Positions 8,014 to 16,637 of a DNA stretch of 64,000 nucleotides are shown here, in pieces (position 1 is the stretch's first letter; each line of letters starts with the position of its first letter). A model generated the notes under the pieces. The model worked only from the letters and a program-made list of their open reading frames with translations. It was not told the DNA's origin and did not search any database. The translations under genes were made by a program, and so were the position numbers. The DNA is taken from positions 57,083 through 121,082 of the forward strand of contig NZ_JAMBOR010000013.1 of the NCBI RefSeq assembly GCF_023715845.1. The letters are read 5' to 3'. The DNA comes from Fictibacillus phosphorivorans (lineage in GTDB: Bacteria > Bacillota > Bacilli > Bacillales > Fictibacillaceae).

Positions 8014-8784
8014 CTATGCTTCTTTTAAAAGTGCCGTATAGTATGAAGTGATATGTAATAGATCAGCACCTCTTAATGGGAATTCAATCGCCCTTGGAAC
8101 ATTTTGATCCAATGAATGTAGAATGTTCCGCCATTCAGCATGCTCTTCTTCTGGCAACGGAATCGTGACGAGCCCTTTCTCCGTCTCTTCTACTTGTTTG
8201 AAGTGAATATATTTAACGTAATCTGCAAGTTTTTCAGATGCTTTCTCTACATCTTCACCTGTGAACTTCCAATTCCCAACATCAAAGGTCATGGCGATCG
8301 GTACCTGTTGTTTTGAAGCCTCCTTCAAAAATTGTTGGATGCGCTCTAAGTTTCCGCCATGGGAGGTCTGATCGTTTTCGATTAAAACTTGCAATCTATT
8401 TTCCTCAACTTTTAAGGCGCGAAGAACTGATGTAAGCTCTTGTATTTCAGTTTGTTTCGGATCGAAATGACCGAGAGAAAATTTCACAAATCTAGAGCCG
8501 AGTGTAATCGCTTCCAAAATTACTTGTTTAATAGAATCATGATCTAAAAGGTTATCCTGCTTATAGAGTTCAACTGGTGCAGAATAGACCGAGAACAACT
8601 TCAACTGTTCGAGTGACTCACGAAGACCTTTAAGTGCTGATCGATCACAATCTGCAAATAGTTCTCTTCGTATTTCGGCTCCCCTTGCACCAGACTGTGC
8701 TATCAACGGTAAATACGCATCTTGCCCTCTTTTTACTACTTCTTCAATATCAAAAGAGTTTAATGTAACGATTATGTCTCTCAT
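8014..8784 (-). CDS. Sugar phosphate isomerase/epimerase, xylose-isomerase-like TIM barrel
   Basis: A 256-residue AP-endonuclease-2/xylose-isomerase-like TIM-barrel protein. Likely metal ligands are spread as expected: Glu in VLIEND, Asp in MTFDVGNW, His in YIHFKQ, and Glu near the C-terminus in AIEFPL. It is the first gene of the operon and lies directly downstream of two operator-like palindromes. Relatives isomerise or epimerise ketoses and keto-sugars (IolE/IolI, UlaE, Hyi types); the exact reaction is not readable, but epimerisation of an uncommon sugar acid would fit. Confidence 0.8.
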   Translation of the reverse strand: MRDIIVTLNSFDIEEVVKRGQDAYLPLIAQSGARGAEIRRELFADCDRSALKGLRESLEQLKLFSVYSAPVELYKQDNLLDHDSIKQVILEAITLGSRFVKFSLGHFDPKQTEIQELTSVLRALKVEENRLQVLIENDQTSHGGNLERIQQFLKEASKQQVPIAMTFDVGNWKFTGEDVEKASEKLADYVKYIHFKQVEETEKGLVTIPLPEEEHAEWRNILHSLDQNVPRAIEFPLRGADLLHITSYYTALLKEA

Positions 8785-8804
8785 TTTGCACTCCTTACCT
8801 CCAA

Positions 8805-8818
8805 TGGAACCGGTTTCG
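8805..8818. promoter_or_regulatory. KdgR-type LacI operator in the sugar-acid operon leader
   Basis: TGGAACCGGTTTCG is a pseudo-palindrome centred on CCGG, nearly identical to the site in front of the LacI gene at 9964-9977. It lies just upstream of the ribosome binding site of the first operon gene, where a bound LacI-family repressor would block initiation or elongation. Confidence 0.8.
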
Positions 8819-8850
8819 TTTTAATTTAAAAATTTATGGAACAGTCTTAT

Positions 8851-8863
8851 GGGAACGGTTCCA
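8851..8863. promoter_or_regulatory. Second operator-like palindrome upstream of the sugar-acid operon
   Basis: GGAAC-G-GTTCC is an exact inverted repeat with an odd centre, about 45 bp upstream of the first operator and sharing its half-sites. Two operators about four helical turns apart suggest cooperative or looped repression. A TTGAAA hexamer lies further upstream on the minus strand, but I cannot place the -10 box with confidence. Confidence 0.5.
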
Positions 8864-8905
8864 TTTTCTTTTTCAATAGAAGATCTTCAATTGATGAAGA
8901 TCTTC

Positions 8906-9931
8906 TTACTTTTGGGTAGAGCCTCTGATGTTTAACTTTGCTGTGAATGCAATGGTTTGCGGCAGCATGTTACTTCCTTTTACTTTAGACAGAATCTTTT
9001 CCATTGCCGCAACACCAATCTCATAGGTAGGTTGAGCAATGGCCGAAATGCCTGTGCCAACGGCAATCGCCCATTCGGGATCATCAAAGCCCAAAAGCGC
9101 AATATCATCAGGAATCGATAATTTAAGATTTTGGATTGCGACCACGATTTGAAGGAGTACCACTCCATTGGCTGCGAAAATGGCTTTTGATTGATTTTTT
9201 GAGCTTTCTAGGAAGTGAGACAACTTAGTCATCAGCTCATCTTCTTTGGCGAGGTCCACTTCATAAATCTCTTCCCAGCTTGCGTGATTGTGTTTTCTCA
9301 ACGATTGTTCAAACGCTGCTGATCTTTCTTTTCTTGAACTTACTCCTTCAATTGGTTCTGTAAAAAATGCAATCCTCTCAAAGTCCTGGTCGATCAGATG
9401 ATGCATGGCTTCCTTAACAGCACTGTGATTATCAACACCGATCATGTCAAAATCCAGCCCTTTAACCTTTCTGTCTACCAAGACTACCGGGATATTTTCA
9501 AGCGCCAAACTTTTGAGTGCCTCATTATTTCGGCCTGTCGTATTAATGATTAACCCATCAATACGGTGTGCTTGGAGCATCGAAATATAATCGCTTTCTT
9601 TTTGCGGGTCATTATCCGTATTACACACCAGCAAGTTGTATCCGTTTTGATTACAAATATCTTCGGCACCCCGTATGATTGCAGTGGTGTAAGGATTTGT
9701 GATATCAGCGACAACCATACCGATTAAATGACTAGTATTTCTTTTTAGTCCTCTCGCCATCACATTCGGTCGGTAATTTAAAGCGGCAATCGTATCCTCG
9801 ATCCTTTTTTTAGTTTTAGGAGCGAGTTCATTATAATTCCCCGCTAGATACCTTGAGACGGTTGTTTTGGATACCCCTGCCTGCAACGCTACATCTTTAA
9901 TCGTTACACGTGGGATCTGTGATTTACTCAT
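8906..9931 (-). CDS. kdgR: LacI-family transcriptional regulator, KdgR-like
   Basis: A 341-residue LacI-family protein. An N-terminal helix-turn-helix (VTIKDVALQAGVSKTTVSRYL, about 9-29) is followed by the hinge (NVMARGLKR) and a periplasmic-binding-like ligand domain (IGMVVADITNPYTTAIIRGAE). It lies upstream of, and parallel to, the KDG operon, separated by the operator-bearing gap, and has its own matching operator at 9964-9977, which suggests autoregulation. In Bacillus KdgR responds to KDG; the effector here is inferred. Confidence 0.85.
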   Translation of the reverse strand: MSKSQIPRVTIKDVALQAGVSKTTVSRYLAGNYNELAPKTKKRIEDTIAALNYRPNVMARGLKRNTSHLIGMVVADITNPYTTAIIRGAEDICNQNGYNLLVCNTDNDPQKESDYISMLQAHRIDGLIINTTGRNNEALKSLALENIPVVLVDRKVKGLDFDMIGVDNHSAVKEAMHHLIDQDFERIAFFTEPIEGVSSRKERSAAFEQSLRKHNHASWEEIYEVDLAKEDELMTKLSHFLESSKNQSKAIFAANGVVLLQIVVAIQNLKLSIPDDIALLGFDDPEWAIAVGTGISAIAQPTYEIGVAAMEKILSKVKGSNMLPQTIAFTAKLNIRGSTQK

Positions 9932-9963
9932 TCTAAAACTACCTGCTTTTCTAAACCTCTCAA

Positions 9964-9977
9964 TGGAACCGGTTTCA
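9964..9977. promoter_or_regulatory. KdgR-type LacI operator upstream of the kdgR-like gene
   Basis: TGGAACCGGTTTCA repeats the operon-leader operator within a 16-base identical block (CAATGGAACCGGTTTC). It lies 33-46 bases upstream of the kdgR-like ATG, as expected for autoregulation. Confidence 0.8.
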
Positions 9978-10181
9978 TTTTTTTATCATTGTAACAACAA
10001 CCATTCAATTAAGCAAACATAATTTCAGGTTTTTTTGAAACTTTTTGAGTTTTACGTGAAAGAATACGCGACGGCAGGCAGTGCCGTCCAATAAATTCAG
10101 AGGTAAGAATAGAATAATGGGTGTTGTGTCTTTTTGCCTAAGTCCCCTTATTTTCTTAGTTTCCATGATGATTTCTAAAAG

Positions 10182-10545
10182 GGTGGCTGACAAACGTCAG
10201 CCTTCTTCTTTAATCTCAATAAAGTTTTCACGGTACGTGTTTTTTTATTCTGTTACACGTTCGCTCAATATGACCCACTTTTCGCTCAAAAACTTCGAGT
10301 ATCGCTCCGAATCGCCGAGCTACACTCAACATTCCATAGCTTCGCTCAGAAAGGATAGACTTTCGCGCAAAGTACTTTATTCAGGCTAACTTAGCACTAA
10401 AGAAGCTTGATGAGCAGCCATTTTTGCTTGGAGTCTAACAAAGTGAGTACTTAATCTCGTTTTGATTCATCAAAACGCTCATTTTCTCATGTTTGATATA
10501 AAAAAGGGCTTGAACTCAAAAGCCTTTACACATTGAGTCAGCCCT
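10182..10545. repeat. Long intergenic repeat copy R2 (contains six-unit 20-bp array)
   Basis: A diverged direct copy of the element at 3522-3888, in the same order. It has hairpin GGCTGAC/GTCAGCC, palindrome ACGTGT...ACACGT (10235-10260), six cores beginning at about 10260, 10281, 10301, 10321, 10341 and 10362, the same exact 18-bp palindrome GTTTTGATTCATCAAAAC (10459-10476), and a terminator stem (10507-10545). R1 and R2 bracket the whole sugar-acid operon and its regulator. The remaining stretch 9978-10181 shows no gene. Confidence 0.85.
10505..10545 (-). terminator. Terminator of the second LacI gene, inside repeat R2
   Basis: On the minus strand GGGCTGACTCAA pairs with TTGAGTTCAAGCCC, followed by TTTTTT. 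It lies 15 bases after the LacI stop codon. The corresponding stem in R1 has different bases but keeps pairing. Confidence 0.7.
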
Positions 10546-10559
10546 CTTAACTATCTTAT

Positions 10560-11525
10560 CTACCTATCTCGAACAGATGCACCTTCTATGAGACTAACAT
10601 TGATCCGTTCGTGTTCATGCTGTTTTTTACTGATTAAGTTTAATAGTAATTCTGACGCTAAAGATCCCCATTTATGCTTCGAGTAATTGATAGTGGCCAG
10701 TCTAGGGTGAATATACTGTGACACTTCAATATTATCAAACCCGATCACATGAACGTCTTCTCCAATTTGCAGGTTGGTACGGCTAAAATAGTTGTATACT
10801 CCGATTGCCATTTCATCGTTTAAGCAAAATACGCCGACGGGTTCTGAGTACTCCTGGTGGATCTGTTTAGCAGCGATCTCTCCGGAAGCTTTGTTAAAGT
10901 TACCGTCGATTTCAACGTATTCGATCTGCGAGTACCGTTGAACTGCTTTTTGCACTGCCTCTAATCGCTGACGCGCATCAAACGAGATCTCAGGACCTTT
11001 CACAACATAGATTTTTCGATGACCTTTTTCTGCAAGATGATCGATAGCAAGTGTTGCACCTGCTTTATTGTCGAGAAGAACTTGCGAGATATTCGGATGA
11101 TCCATTCGCCGGTCCATCACAACAAGCTTATGGCCACGCTCAGCATGACTGAGCAATTCCTCTGTCTCATACGTCGCATCGAGAATAATGGCACCGTCGA
11201 TCATACGCTCCGGCAAGAAACGGTGCGATTCTTTCCCGCTGCAGACGATCAGTTCGTAGCCGTTTTTGCTGAGCGTCTCCATCATCCCTTGAAGAAGCTC
11301 CCCGTAAAATGCACCGCTGTAGTTTGTCAGATAGATTCCGATAATCTTGGTTTCTCTCTTTTTCAAAGAACGTGCCGCGGCACTTGGGATATAATTTAAT
11401 TCTTTTGCGATTGCCTGTATGCGTTCAGATGTTTCCTTTGTTACTTTCGGACTTCCGTTTAAGGCATAGGAGACCGTGGATATGGAAACACCTGCTTTTT
11501 TCGCAATGTCTTTTATACTTACCAA
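10560..11525 (-). CDS. LacI-family regulator of the beta-1,2-glucan locus
   Basis: A 321-residue LacI-family repressor starting at TTG behind a GGAGAG site. It has a helix-turn-helix at residues 3-23 (SIKDIAKKAGVSISTVSYAL), a hinge (SAAARSLKKRE) and an effector domain with CLNDEMAIGVYNYF and GFDN. It sits 54 bases after the GH94 gene on the same strand, so the two are probably co-transcribed. The likely operator is GAAACGTTTC, found at 14999, 15187 and 21816. The ligand is presumably sophorose or a short beta-1,2-glucan, by inference. Confidence 0.82.
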   Translation of the reverse strand: MVSIKDIAKKAGVSISTVSYALNGSPKVTKETSERIQAIAKELNYIPSAAARSLKKRETKIIGIYLTNYSGAFYGELLQGMMETLSKNGYELIVCSGKESHRFLPERMIDGAIILDATYETEELLSHAERGHKLVVMDRRMDHPNISQVLLDNKAGATLAIDHLAEKGHRKIYVVKGPEISFDARQRLEAVQKAVQRYSQIEYVEIDGNFNKASGEIAAKQIHQEYSEPVGVFCLNDEMAIGVYNYFSRTNLQIGEDVHVIGFDNIEVSQYIHPRLATINYSKHKWGSLASELLLNLISKKQHEHERINVSLIEGASVRDR

Positions 11526-11549
11526 CGAAATTCTCTCCTATCTCTTTCT

Positions 11550-11562
11550 GTAAACGTTTTCC
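11550..11562. promoter_or_regulatory. Degenerate operator or cre-like site between GH94 and LacI genes
   Basis: GTAAACGTTTTCC resembles both the GAAACGTTTC operators of this locus and a CcpA cre core, with mismatches to each. Its position in the 54-base gap suggests internal or autoregulatory control, but this is tentative. Confidence 0.35.
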
Positions 11563-11579
11563 TTCATTATACCGAATGA

Positions 11580-14500
11580 TTATAAATAAATCTCCACCGT
11601 ATTCTCATCTTCTGCCAATTCTTTAACGAACTCGGAGCGATTCAATATAAATCCGCCATCTCGGTAAAGGTTTTGATACGATTCAGCTTTTATCTCTTTA
11701 CCGTTAACAACAAGACGACTTTTTTCCATATCATTACGGTAAATAAACGTTACGGGCTTTTCATCAAGCATGTAGTTAAATTGCAATCCATCCATGTCTT
11801 TTGGAAGAACAGGGTCAATAATGAGTTGTTCGCCATGCGGACGAATTCCTAAACAATTGGATATCAGCTGGTTCATATAGATTCCAGGGCCTGATGAATA
11901 AATTCGCCATCCGCCTTTTACTTTCTCCTTGCCTTCTTTCAGTTCACCGAAACGCTCTTGTGCTTCATAACGCGTTTTAAAATCACCGTCCGAACTGCTG
12001 AAGTAGGCATTGCTTTGGCGTCTTTCTGGGTTGGGAACTGCATCTTGAATCATGACTGGATTGATCTTTTCTAGACCGCTCCAGACCTCGCCTGTTTTTC
12101 CGAGTTTCGCCATCGCTTCAACAAAACGAATGTGGGCGTGAACGTATTGAAGCCCGATCTCGCGTCCAAAGTTTGAAGCTTGTTCAGCACGTTTAAAGTG
12201 TGTGCTGACACCGCCTTTGTAGTGAGCTGGCTTATCCATTAATCTCACACCATCTGGACAATAAAACTTATCCATGATCACATCAAGATGCTGCGCTGCT
12301 TGTTCTGGTGTTAATAGTTCTGCGATCATACTGCGTGTCATTGGCAGCAAGCGATAGTTGATTCCAGTTGTGTTATCACTAGGGTGAAGCATGAGCTTAG
12401 GCTCGTCCGCATTCTCCATATACACAAATCCAGGAATCACATCGTGACTCAGCATATATTTTTGATAATCTGACTTAATGTTTTCTGCTAATTTCGCTAG
12501 TTCTTGAGACTTTTCTTCGTTCACATGGTTCACCTGTTGTGAGAACTGTGTCATCACTTGATACGTCAGCGCGACGGTCCATGAACTAACCATGAACTTT
12601 TTCAGTTGCGGGTTAGCCGGCTGAAGCGTATCATCCCAGTCTCCGTCACCATAAGACGAAAGGTGTGTATCGTGCAAGAAGTTCGCTTTCATATAGTCGA
12701 TCTGCTTTTGAATATGAGCCATTAATGTCGCTTTTTCTTCGGTAAAGCCGAATGAACTACTTGTATAAGGAATCTCTTCGTTTAAGATTGAAAAATCATT
12801 TGTAGCTGCAAGATAATCCGTAACAGCTTTTAACGGCCAAACGATGATATCTCCATGTGATTCTCCCTGCTGAATCTTAAAGTATTGATCGAACATGAAC
12901 CATTGCGGCCAGTTGCCAGTTTCTTCGTACTGATGAGAGTAAACCGTAAGTAAGATTTCTTTTACAGCATCATAATGCTGTGTCGCTAAGAAATATTCAG
13001 TTGGCCCCTGACATACATCACGTGTACCCCAAGCTGCACCGCCGTATTGCTCTAAACCATGCGGAACTGAGTAATGGATCAGCATGTTATGTGTGTACCA
13101 GTGTGCTAAAGCATTCATTTTTTGAAGCTCAGCTGTCTCTTTTCCGTCTTTTGATAAATGGAAGCCGCGATTGGTGTTTCGGATAAATGCACGGTAACGC
13201 TCGATCTCTTGATCTGCTTCTTTTTCTGTAAAAGGAATAGCTTTCCCATCGATAAGACCTTGAACGGTAACTGTCCATTCGCTCGTTGGAGCTAGATCAA
13301 GGACTACGAGTGAAGCTGACAAAGGATTCAGGTTATCACCGAAGATCGTCTCATCCTTCACGTGCATATCTGTTCCATTTACTTTCATTCGATACGTTAA
13401 GTTTTCATATGTTTTGGCACTGTCTGAATTCGAATCCGCTGTGAACGTAAGAATATTTTCTTCCTTTACCAGGTTAAACGGCACTTCGTATTCCTGATTG
13501 TTCATCGATATTTGATTCGTTACGACGAAGCGGTACTTCTTTCCGCTCTGTGTCTTCACTTGAAGCTCCACTTCAGGCGAATCAACCGTTGTGAAGTTTG
13601 TGATAATAAACGTTTCATCATTCGTTTTATAGAACCAGCGTGTGTAGTTGAAGCCCACCTCAAATAGAGAAGGCATCGTCAACAACTGAAGGTTGCCGTC
13701 GAGTTCCACGTAAATGCGCTGACCGGAAGTCTTCATTACATTTAGTGCATTTCGTGCATTCGTCATCATCTTATGAAACGAAGTATTCCCCACGACCAGC
13801 TGAGAGTTGAAGATTCCATACATGTAGGAAGTGGTTGTGATCGTATCTTCTTTTAGATGAACGTTGTCTCCTGTTACTAGAATGTGACCGTGCGGACGCT
13901 CAACGATTCTTTCTTTTTCTTTTAAAACGATATGTTCATATGTCGGTGTGAAGAAAGACAGCAATGTGTCTCCTTCATATTCTTCTAAAATTCTTTCCGG
14001 GAACAATTGGTCAACTTCTTCGGTCGACAGATTTGACGTTTGTAATGTCCCTGCAAACTCTTCTCTTTTGCTTACCTTCGAAAGAGAGATCGCGTCATTT
14101 GTATGAAGAGCCTGCACGTCTTTCCAAGCATCCAGCACTTCAGACGTATATTCAACAGAAGTGATCGCTTCAGGATGATCCTCTTTGAAACAGCCGTAGA
14201 ACACAAACTGCTCTTTCCCATCCAGTTCTATCAATTCTGATTGAAGCGCAATGTAAGCAAATTCATATTGATAGACTTCATTTGGAAGATTCTTTTCATA
14301 AAGGGCTTCAGGTACATCCGTCTCTTTGTAAGAGCGGCCAAAGAATTGGAAACCATCCGTCGCATACCCCGTTGCTTTAGTCAGTGAACCTTGCTGCAGG
14401 TACGGAAATGCAGTACCGTTCGGCTGGTTCTGACGTGAACAAACGACATATCCTAATGTTTCTTTTTCAAAAACACGATGGTCCACATATTGAGCAATGA

Positions 14501-14918
14501 ACGCTTCATTTGTGCGAACAGTTCCTCGATGAGCGAGTCCAACATCCTGTCCATATAGGATATCTGTCTTTACATCTGACCCCTCTAACTCTACATCCCA
14601 GAACCAGATGCCTTTTTCTGATAACGTGAAAGTTACGGTGTAAGAAACACCCTCAAAAGATCCTTTCCAAAACACTTGTGAGTCTGTATGAGAAACCGTG
14701 CTGTTGGAATGAATGCCTAATAACGGCGTTACTTTCATGCCTTCTTCTTGAAAAAGACGCAGATATAAGTTGTTTAATGCGCCGTCTACCGAATTGCTCA
14801 TCCATTGATTGATCATCGTGTCATGATGAGAAACTTCATAAATATCACCGGATGGTAAAAAAGTAAAACGAATATCTCCAGCTTTAATCTCAAAGTTTCC
14901 CGTAGTCATCGTTTTCAT
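11580..14918 (-). CDS. GH94 1,2-beta-oligoglucan phosphorylase-type enzyme
   Basis: A 1112-residue glycoside phosphorylase, close in length to the characterised Listeria innocua 1,2-beta-oligoglucan phosphorylase (about 1113 residues, from memory). The N-terminal half is a beta-sandwich; the C-terminal half is the (alpha/alpha)6 barrel with GGAAWGTRDVCQGPTEYF, NWPQWFMFDQ and SYGDGDWDDTLQP, where Asp760 or Asp762/763 fall where GH94 enzymes keep the general acid. It would cleave sophoro-oligosaccharides with phosphate to give glucose 1-phosphate in the cytoplasm. The first ATG follows AGAGGG. Divergent from the ABC genes. Cellobiose phosphorylases are shorter, so that alternative is less likely. 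Confidence 0.82.
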   Translation of the reverse strand: MKTMTTGNFEIKAGDIRFTFLPSGDIYEVSHHDTMINQWMSNSVDGALNNLYLRLFQEEGMKVTPLLGIHSNSTVSHTDSQVFWKGSFEGVSYTVTFTLSEKGIWFWDVELEGSDVKTDILYGQDVGLAHRGTVRTNEAFIAQYVDHRVFEKETLGYVVCSRQNQPNGTAFPYLQQGSLTKATGYATDGFQFFGRSYKETDVPEALYEKNLPNEVYQYEFAYIALQSELIELDGKEQFVFYGCFKEDHPEAITSVEYTSEVLDAWKDVQALHTNDAISLSKVSKREEFAGTLQTSNLSTEEVDQLFPERILEEYEGDTLLSFFTPTYEHIVLKEKERIVERPHGHILVTGDNVHLKEDTITTTSYMYGIFNSQLVVGNTSFHKMMTNARNALNVMKTSGQRIYVELDGNLQLLTMPSLFEVGFNYTRWFYKTNDETFIITNFTTVDSPEVELQVKTQSGKKYRFVVTNQISMNNQEYEVPFNLVKEENILTFTADSNSDSAKTYENLTYRMKVNGTDMHVKDETIFGDNLNPLSASLVVLDLAPTSEWTVTVQGLIDGKAIPFTEKEADQEIERYRAFIRNTNRGFHLSKDGKETAELQKMNALAHWYTHNMLIHYSVPHGLEQYGGAAWGTRDVCQGPTEYFLATQHYDAVKEILLTVYSHQYEETGNWPQWFMFDQYFKIQQGESHGDIIVWPLKAVTDYLAATNDFSILNEEIPYTSSSFGFTEEKATLMAHIQKQIDYMKANFLHDTHLSSYGDGDWDDTLQPANPQLKKFMVSSWTVALTYQVMTQFSQQVNHVNEEKSQELAKLAENIKSDYQKYMLSHDVIPGFVYMENADEPKLMLHPSDNTTGINYRLLPMTRSMIAELLTPEQAAQHLDVIMDKFYCPDGVRLMDKPAHYKGGVSTHFKRAEQASNFGREIGLQYVHAHIRFVEAMAKLGKTGEVWSGLEKINPVMIQDAVPNPERRQSNAYFSSSDGDFKTRYEAQERFGELKEGKEKVKGGWRIYSSGPGIYMNQLISNCLGIRPHGEQLIIDPVLPKDMDGLQFNYMLDEKPVTFIYRNDMEKSRLVVNGKEIKAESYQNLYRDGGFILNRSEFVKELAEDENTVEIYL

Positions 14919-14998
14919 CGATATCCCTCTATTCTCTAATTGGTAACTTCTACGAGCTTATTTCCTACCTAATCACTTGAATCATATACCGCATTATC

Positions 14999-15054
14999 GA
15001 AACGTTTCTATTTAATTCAAGGCGATTATACGCTTATTCTTGGAAGAGTGTCAA
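14999..15054 (-). promoter_or_regulatory. Promoter and LacI operator of the GH94 gene
   Basis: On the minus strand TTGACA (15054-15049) and TATAAT (15030-15025) are both consensus, with an 18-bp spacer. The operator GAAACGTTTC (14999-15008) lies about 10-20 bases after the expected start site, a classic roadblock or occlusion position for a LacI-family repressor. Confidence 0.82.
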
Positions 15055-15148
15055 TTTATGACTCACCTGCCACGTTCGACCTAAAATGCTTAAAACCCTA
15101 ATGTTCTCAACAAAAATTGGAAGTTTTTCAACTTTTAAAAATTCTGTG

Positions 15149-15196
15149 TTGAAAACGATTACAAGTTGAATTATAATGTGCTTATCGAAACGTTTC
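15149..15196 (+). promoter_or_regulatory. Promoter, CcpA cre site and LacI operator of the ABC genes
   Basis: TTGAAA (15149-15154) and TATAAT (15172-15177) are separated by 17 bp. The 15 bases from 15149 match the cre consensus WTGNAANCGNWNNCW at every position and overlap the -35 box, predicting glucose repression by CcpA. The operator GAAACGTTTC (15187-15196) covers the first transcribed bases. The region 14919-15296 thus holds back-to-back promoters controlled by the same LacI protein. Confidence 0.85.
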
Positions 15197-15296
15197 AACA
15201 GTAAATTCAAAAAAATTCAGGGTATATTAAAAATGAATTGCTTACCTCTAAGTTGGTTCAATCCATCTAGATAAGCAAAATTTAGGGGGAACAAAC

Positions 15297-16547
15297 ATGA
15301 AAAAACGTTGGTTTAAGAAGTCAATGGTTACATCAATGGTTGGAGCATTAGTACTCTCTGGCGTACTTGCAGGCTGCTCAAACGATTCAAGCGGAGATAA
15401 AACAACTCTAACGGTCTGGGGTATGGGAGAAGAAGCTAAATCTCTTCCTAAGATCGCAGAAGAATTTGAAAAAGAAAATCCAAAGATCGATGTAAAAGTA
15501 CAAGCTCTTCCATGGGATCAAGCACATGATAAACTGTTAACAGCTGTTGCATCTAAAAAAGGTCCCGACGTTCTTCAGATGGGAACAACATGGATTCCTG
15601 AATTCGCTTCAGCAGGAGCTTTAAAAGACTTAACACCTCACGTAAAAGATTATCCTGAACTAGACCCGAAAAACTTCTTTGAAGGTTCTGTTGAAACGAC
15701 AAAATTTGAAGATAAAATGGTCGGTGTACCTTGGTATGTTGACACACGTGTACTTTACTACCGAACAGATCTCTTAAAAGAAGCTGGTTTCGATGAAGCG
15801 CCAAAGACTTGGGACGAGCTGAAAGAAGTTGCTGATAAGCTTGCTGACCGTGGTAAAGGAAAATACGGTATCTCTATCGATGCTAAGGAACAAAGTCTAG
15901 GCTTCATGTTCGCTCGCCAAAACGGAGCTGAACTTTTAGATGAAAACAACAATCCTAAATTCAACGATCCTAAGTTTGTTGAAGCGATCGATTATTTGAA
16001 CAGCTTCTTCGAAAGTGGAGCTACACCTAAAGATGAACTTGGCATGGACATTATCCAAGGTTTCCGTGGTGACGGGATTCTTCCGATGTTCATCAGTGGA
16101 CCATGGATGATCAAACTGATCAACGACCAGGCACCTGATCTTGAAGGAAAATGGGCAACAGCAGTACTACCCGCTAAAGAAAACAACACCTCATCTTTAG
16201 GTGGGTCTAACCTTTCTATCTTTGAACATACGAAGCATGAGAAAGAAGCATTGAAATTCGCAGCGTTCATGAGTAAACCTGAAACACAATTGAAGTGGAT
16301 GGAAATGACGAACTCTCTTCCTGCAGCACAAAAATCTTGGGAAGATAACGCGCTTACTGACAACGAATATTACAAAACTTTCGGTGAACAAATGAAAAAT
16401 GCACAACCGATGCCTGTTATTAAACAATGGGAAGAAATCGCTCAAACGTATTTGAAGAGCTTTGAGAAAATCTACCGTGGCGGAGCAGACGTTCAAAAAG
16501 AAATGGATGCTTTCAACAAGAAATCTGAAGAGATTTTAAAGAAATAA
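15297..16547 (+). CDS. ABC transporter sugar-binding lipoprotein
   Basis: A 416-residue family 1 solute-binding protein. It has a lipoprotein signal with lipobox LAGC (Cys27), then TTLTVWGMGEEAKSLPKIAE typical of oligosaccharide binders, and aromatic residues (VPWYVDTRVLYYRTD) that commonly stack on sugars. It would capture beta-1,2-gluco-oligosaccharides outside the membrane; specificity is inferred from the neighbouring GH94 and GH144 genes. GGGGGA lies 7 bases before ATG. A stem-loop separates it from the permease genes. Confidence 0.88.
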   Translation: MKKRWFKKSMVTSMVGALVLSGVLAGCSNDSSGDKTTLTVWGMGEEAKSLPKIAEEFEKENPKIDVKVQALPWDQAHDKLLTAVASKKGPDVLQMGTTWIPEFASAGALKDLTPHVKDYPELDPKNFFEGSVETTKFEDKMVGVPWYVDTRVLYYRTDLLKEAGFDEAPKTWDELKEVADKLADRGKGKYGISIDAKEQSLGFMFARQNGAELLDENNNPKFNDPKFVEAIDYLNSFFESGATPKDELGMDIIQGFRGDGILPMFISGPWMIKLINDQAPDLEGKWATAVLPAKENNTSSLGGSNLSIFEHTKHEKEALKFAAFMSKPETQLKWMEMTNSLPAAQKSWEDNALTDNEYYKTFGEQMKNAQPMPVIKQWEEIAQTYLKSFEKIYRGGADVQKEMDAFNKKSEEILKK

Positions 16548-16563
16548 GTCCGGTTTAACAGAG

Positions 16564-16599
16564 GTATAACGAGCAGCTAATCCTGCTCGTTACCTTTTT
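16564..16599 (+). terminator. Attenuating stem-loop between binding protein and permease genes
   Basis: AACGAGCAG/CTGCTCGTT with a 6-base loop, extended by GGT/ACC and followed by TTTTTA. Partial termination here would give more binding protein than permease, a common arrangement in ABC operons. Confidence 0.75.
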
Positions 16600-16637
16600 A
16601 TTGTTAGACTTTAGGAATTTTGAAGGATGTGAAAAAC

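Noticed and set aside
3903..9931. Recent horizontal island by composition
   Set aside because: Codon use and base composition look like the neighbours by eye; only the flanking repeats hint at mobility, and no integrase or att site is present.
13964..14164. Plus-strand ORFs inside the GH94 gene and other large genes
   Set aside because: Antisense shadows of strong coding regions, without ribosome binding sites or recognisable products.
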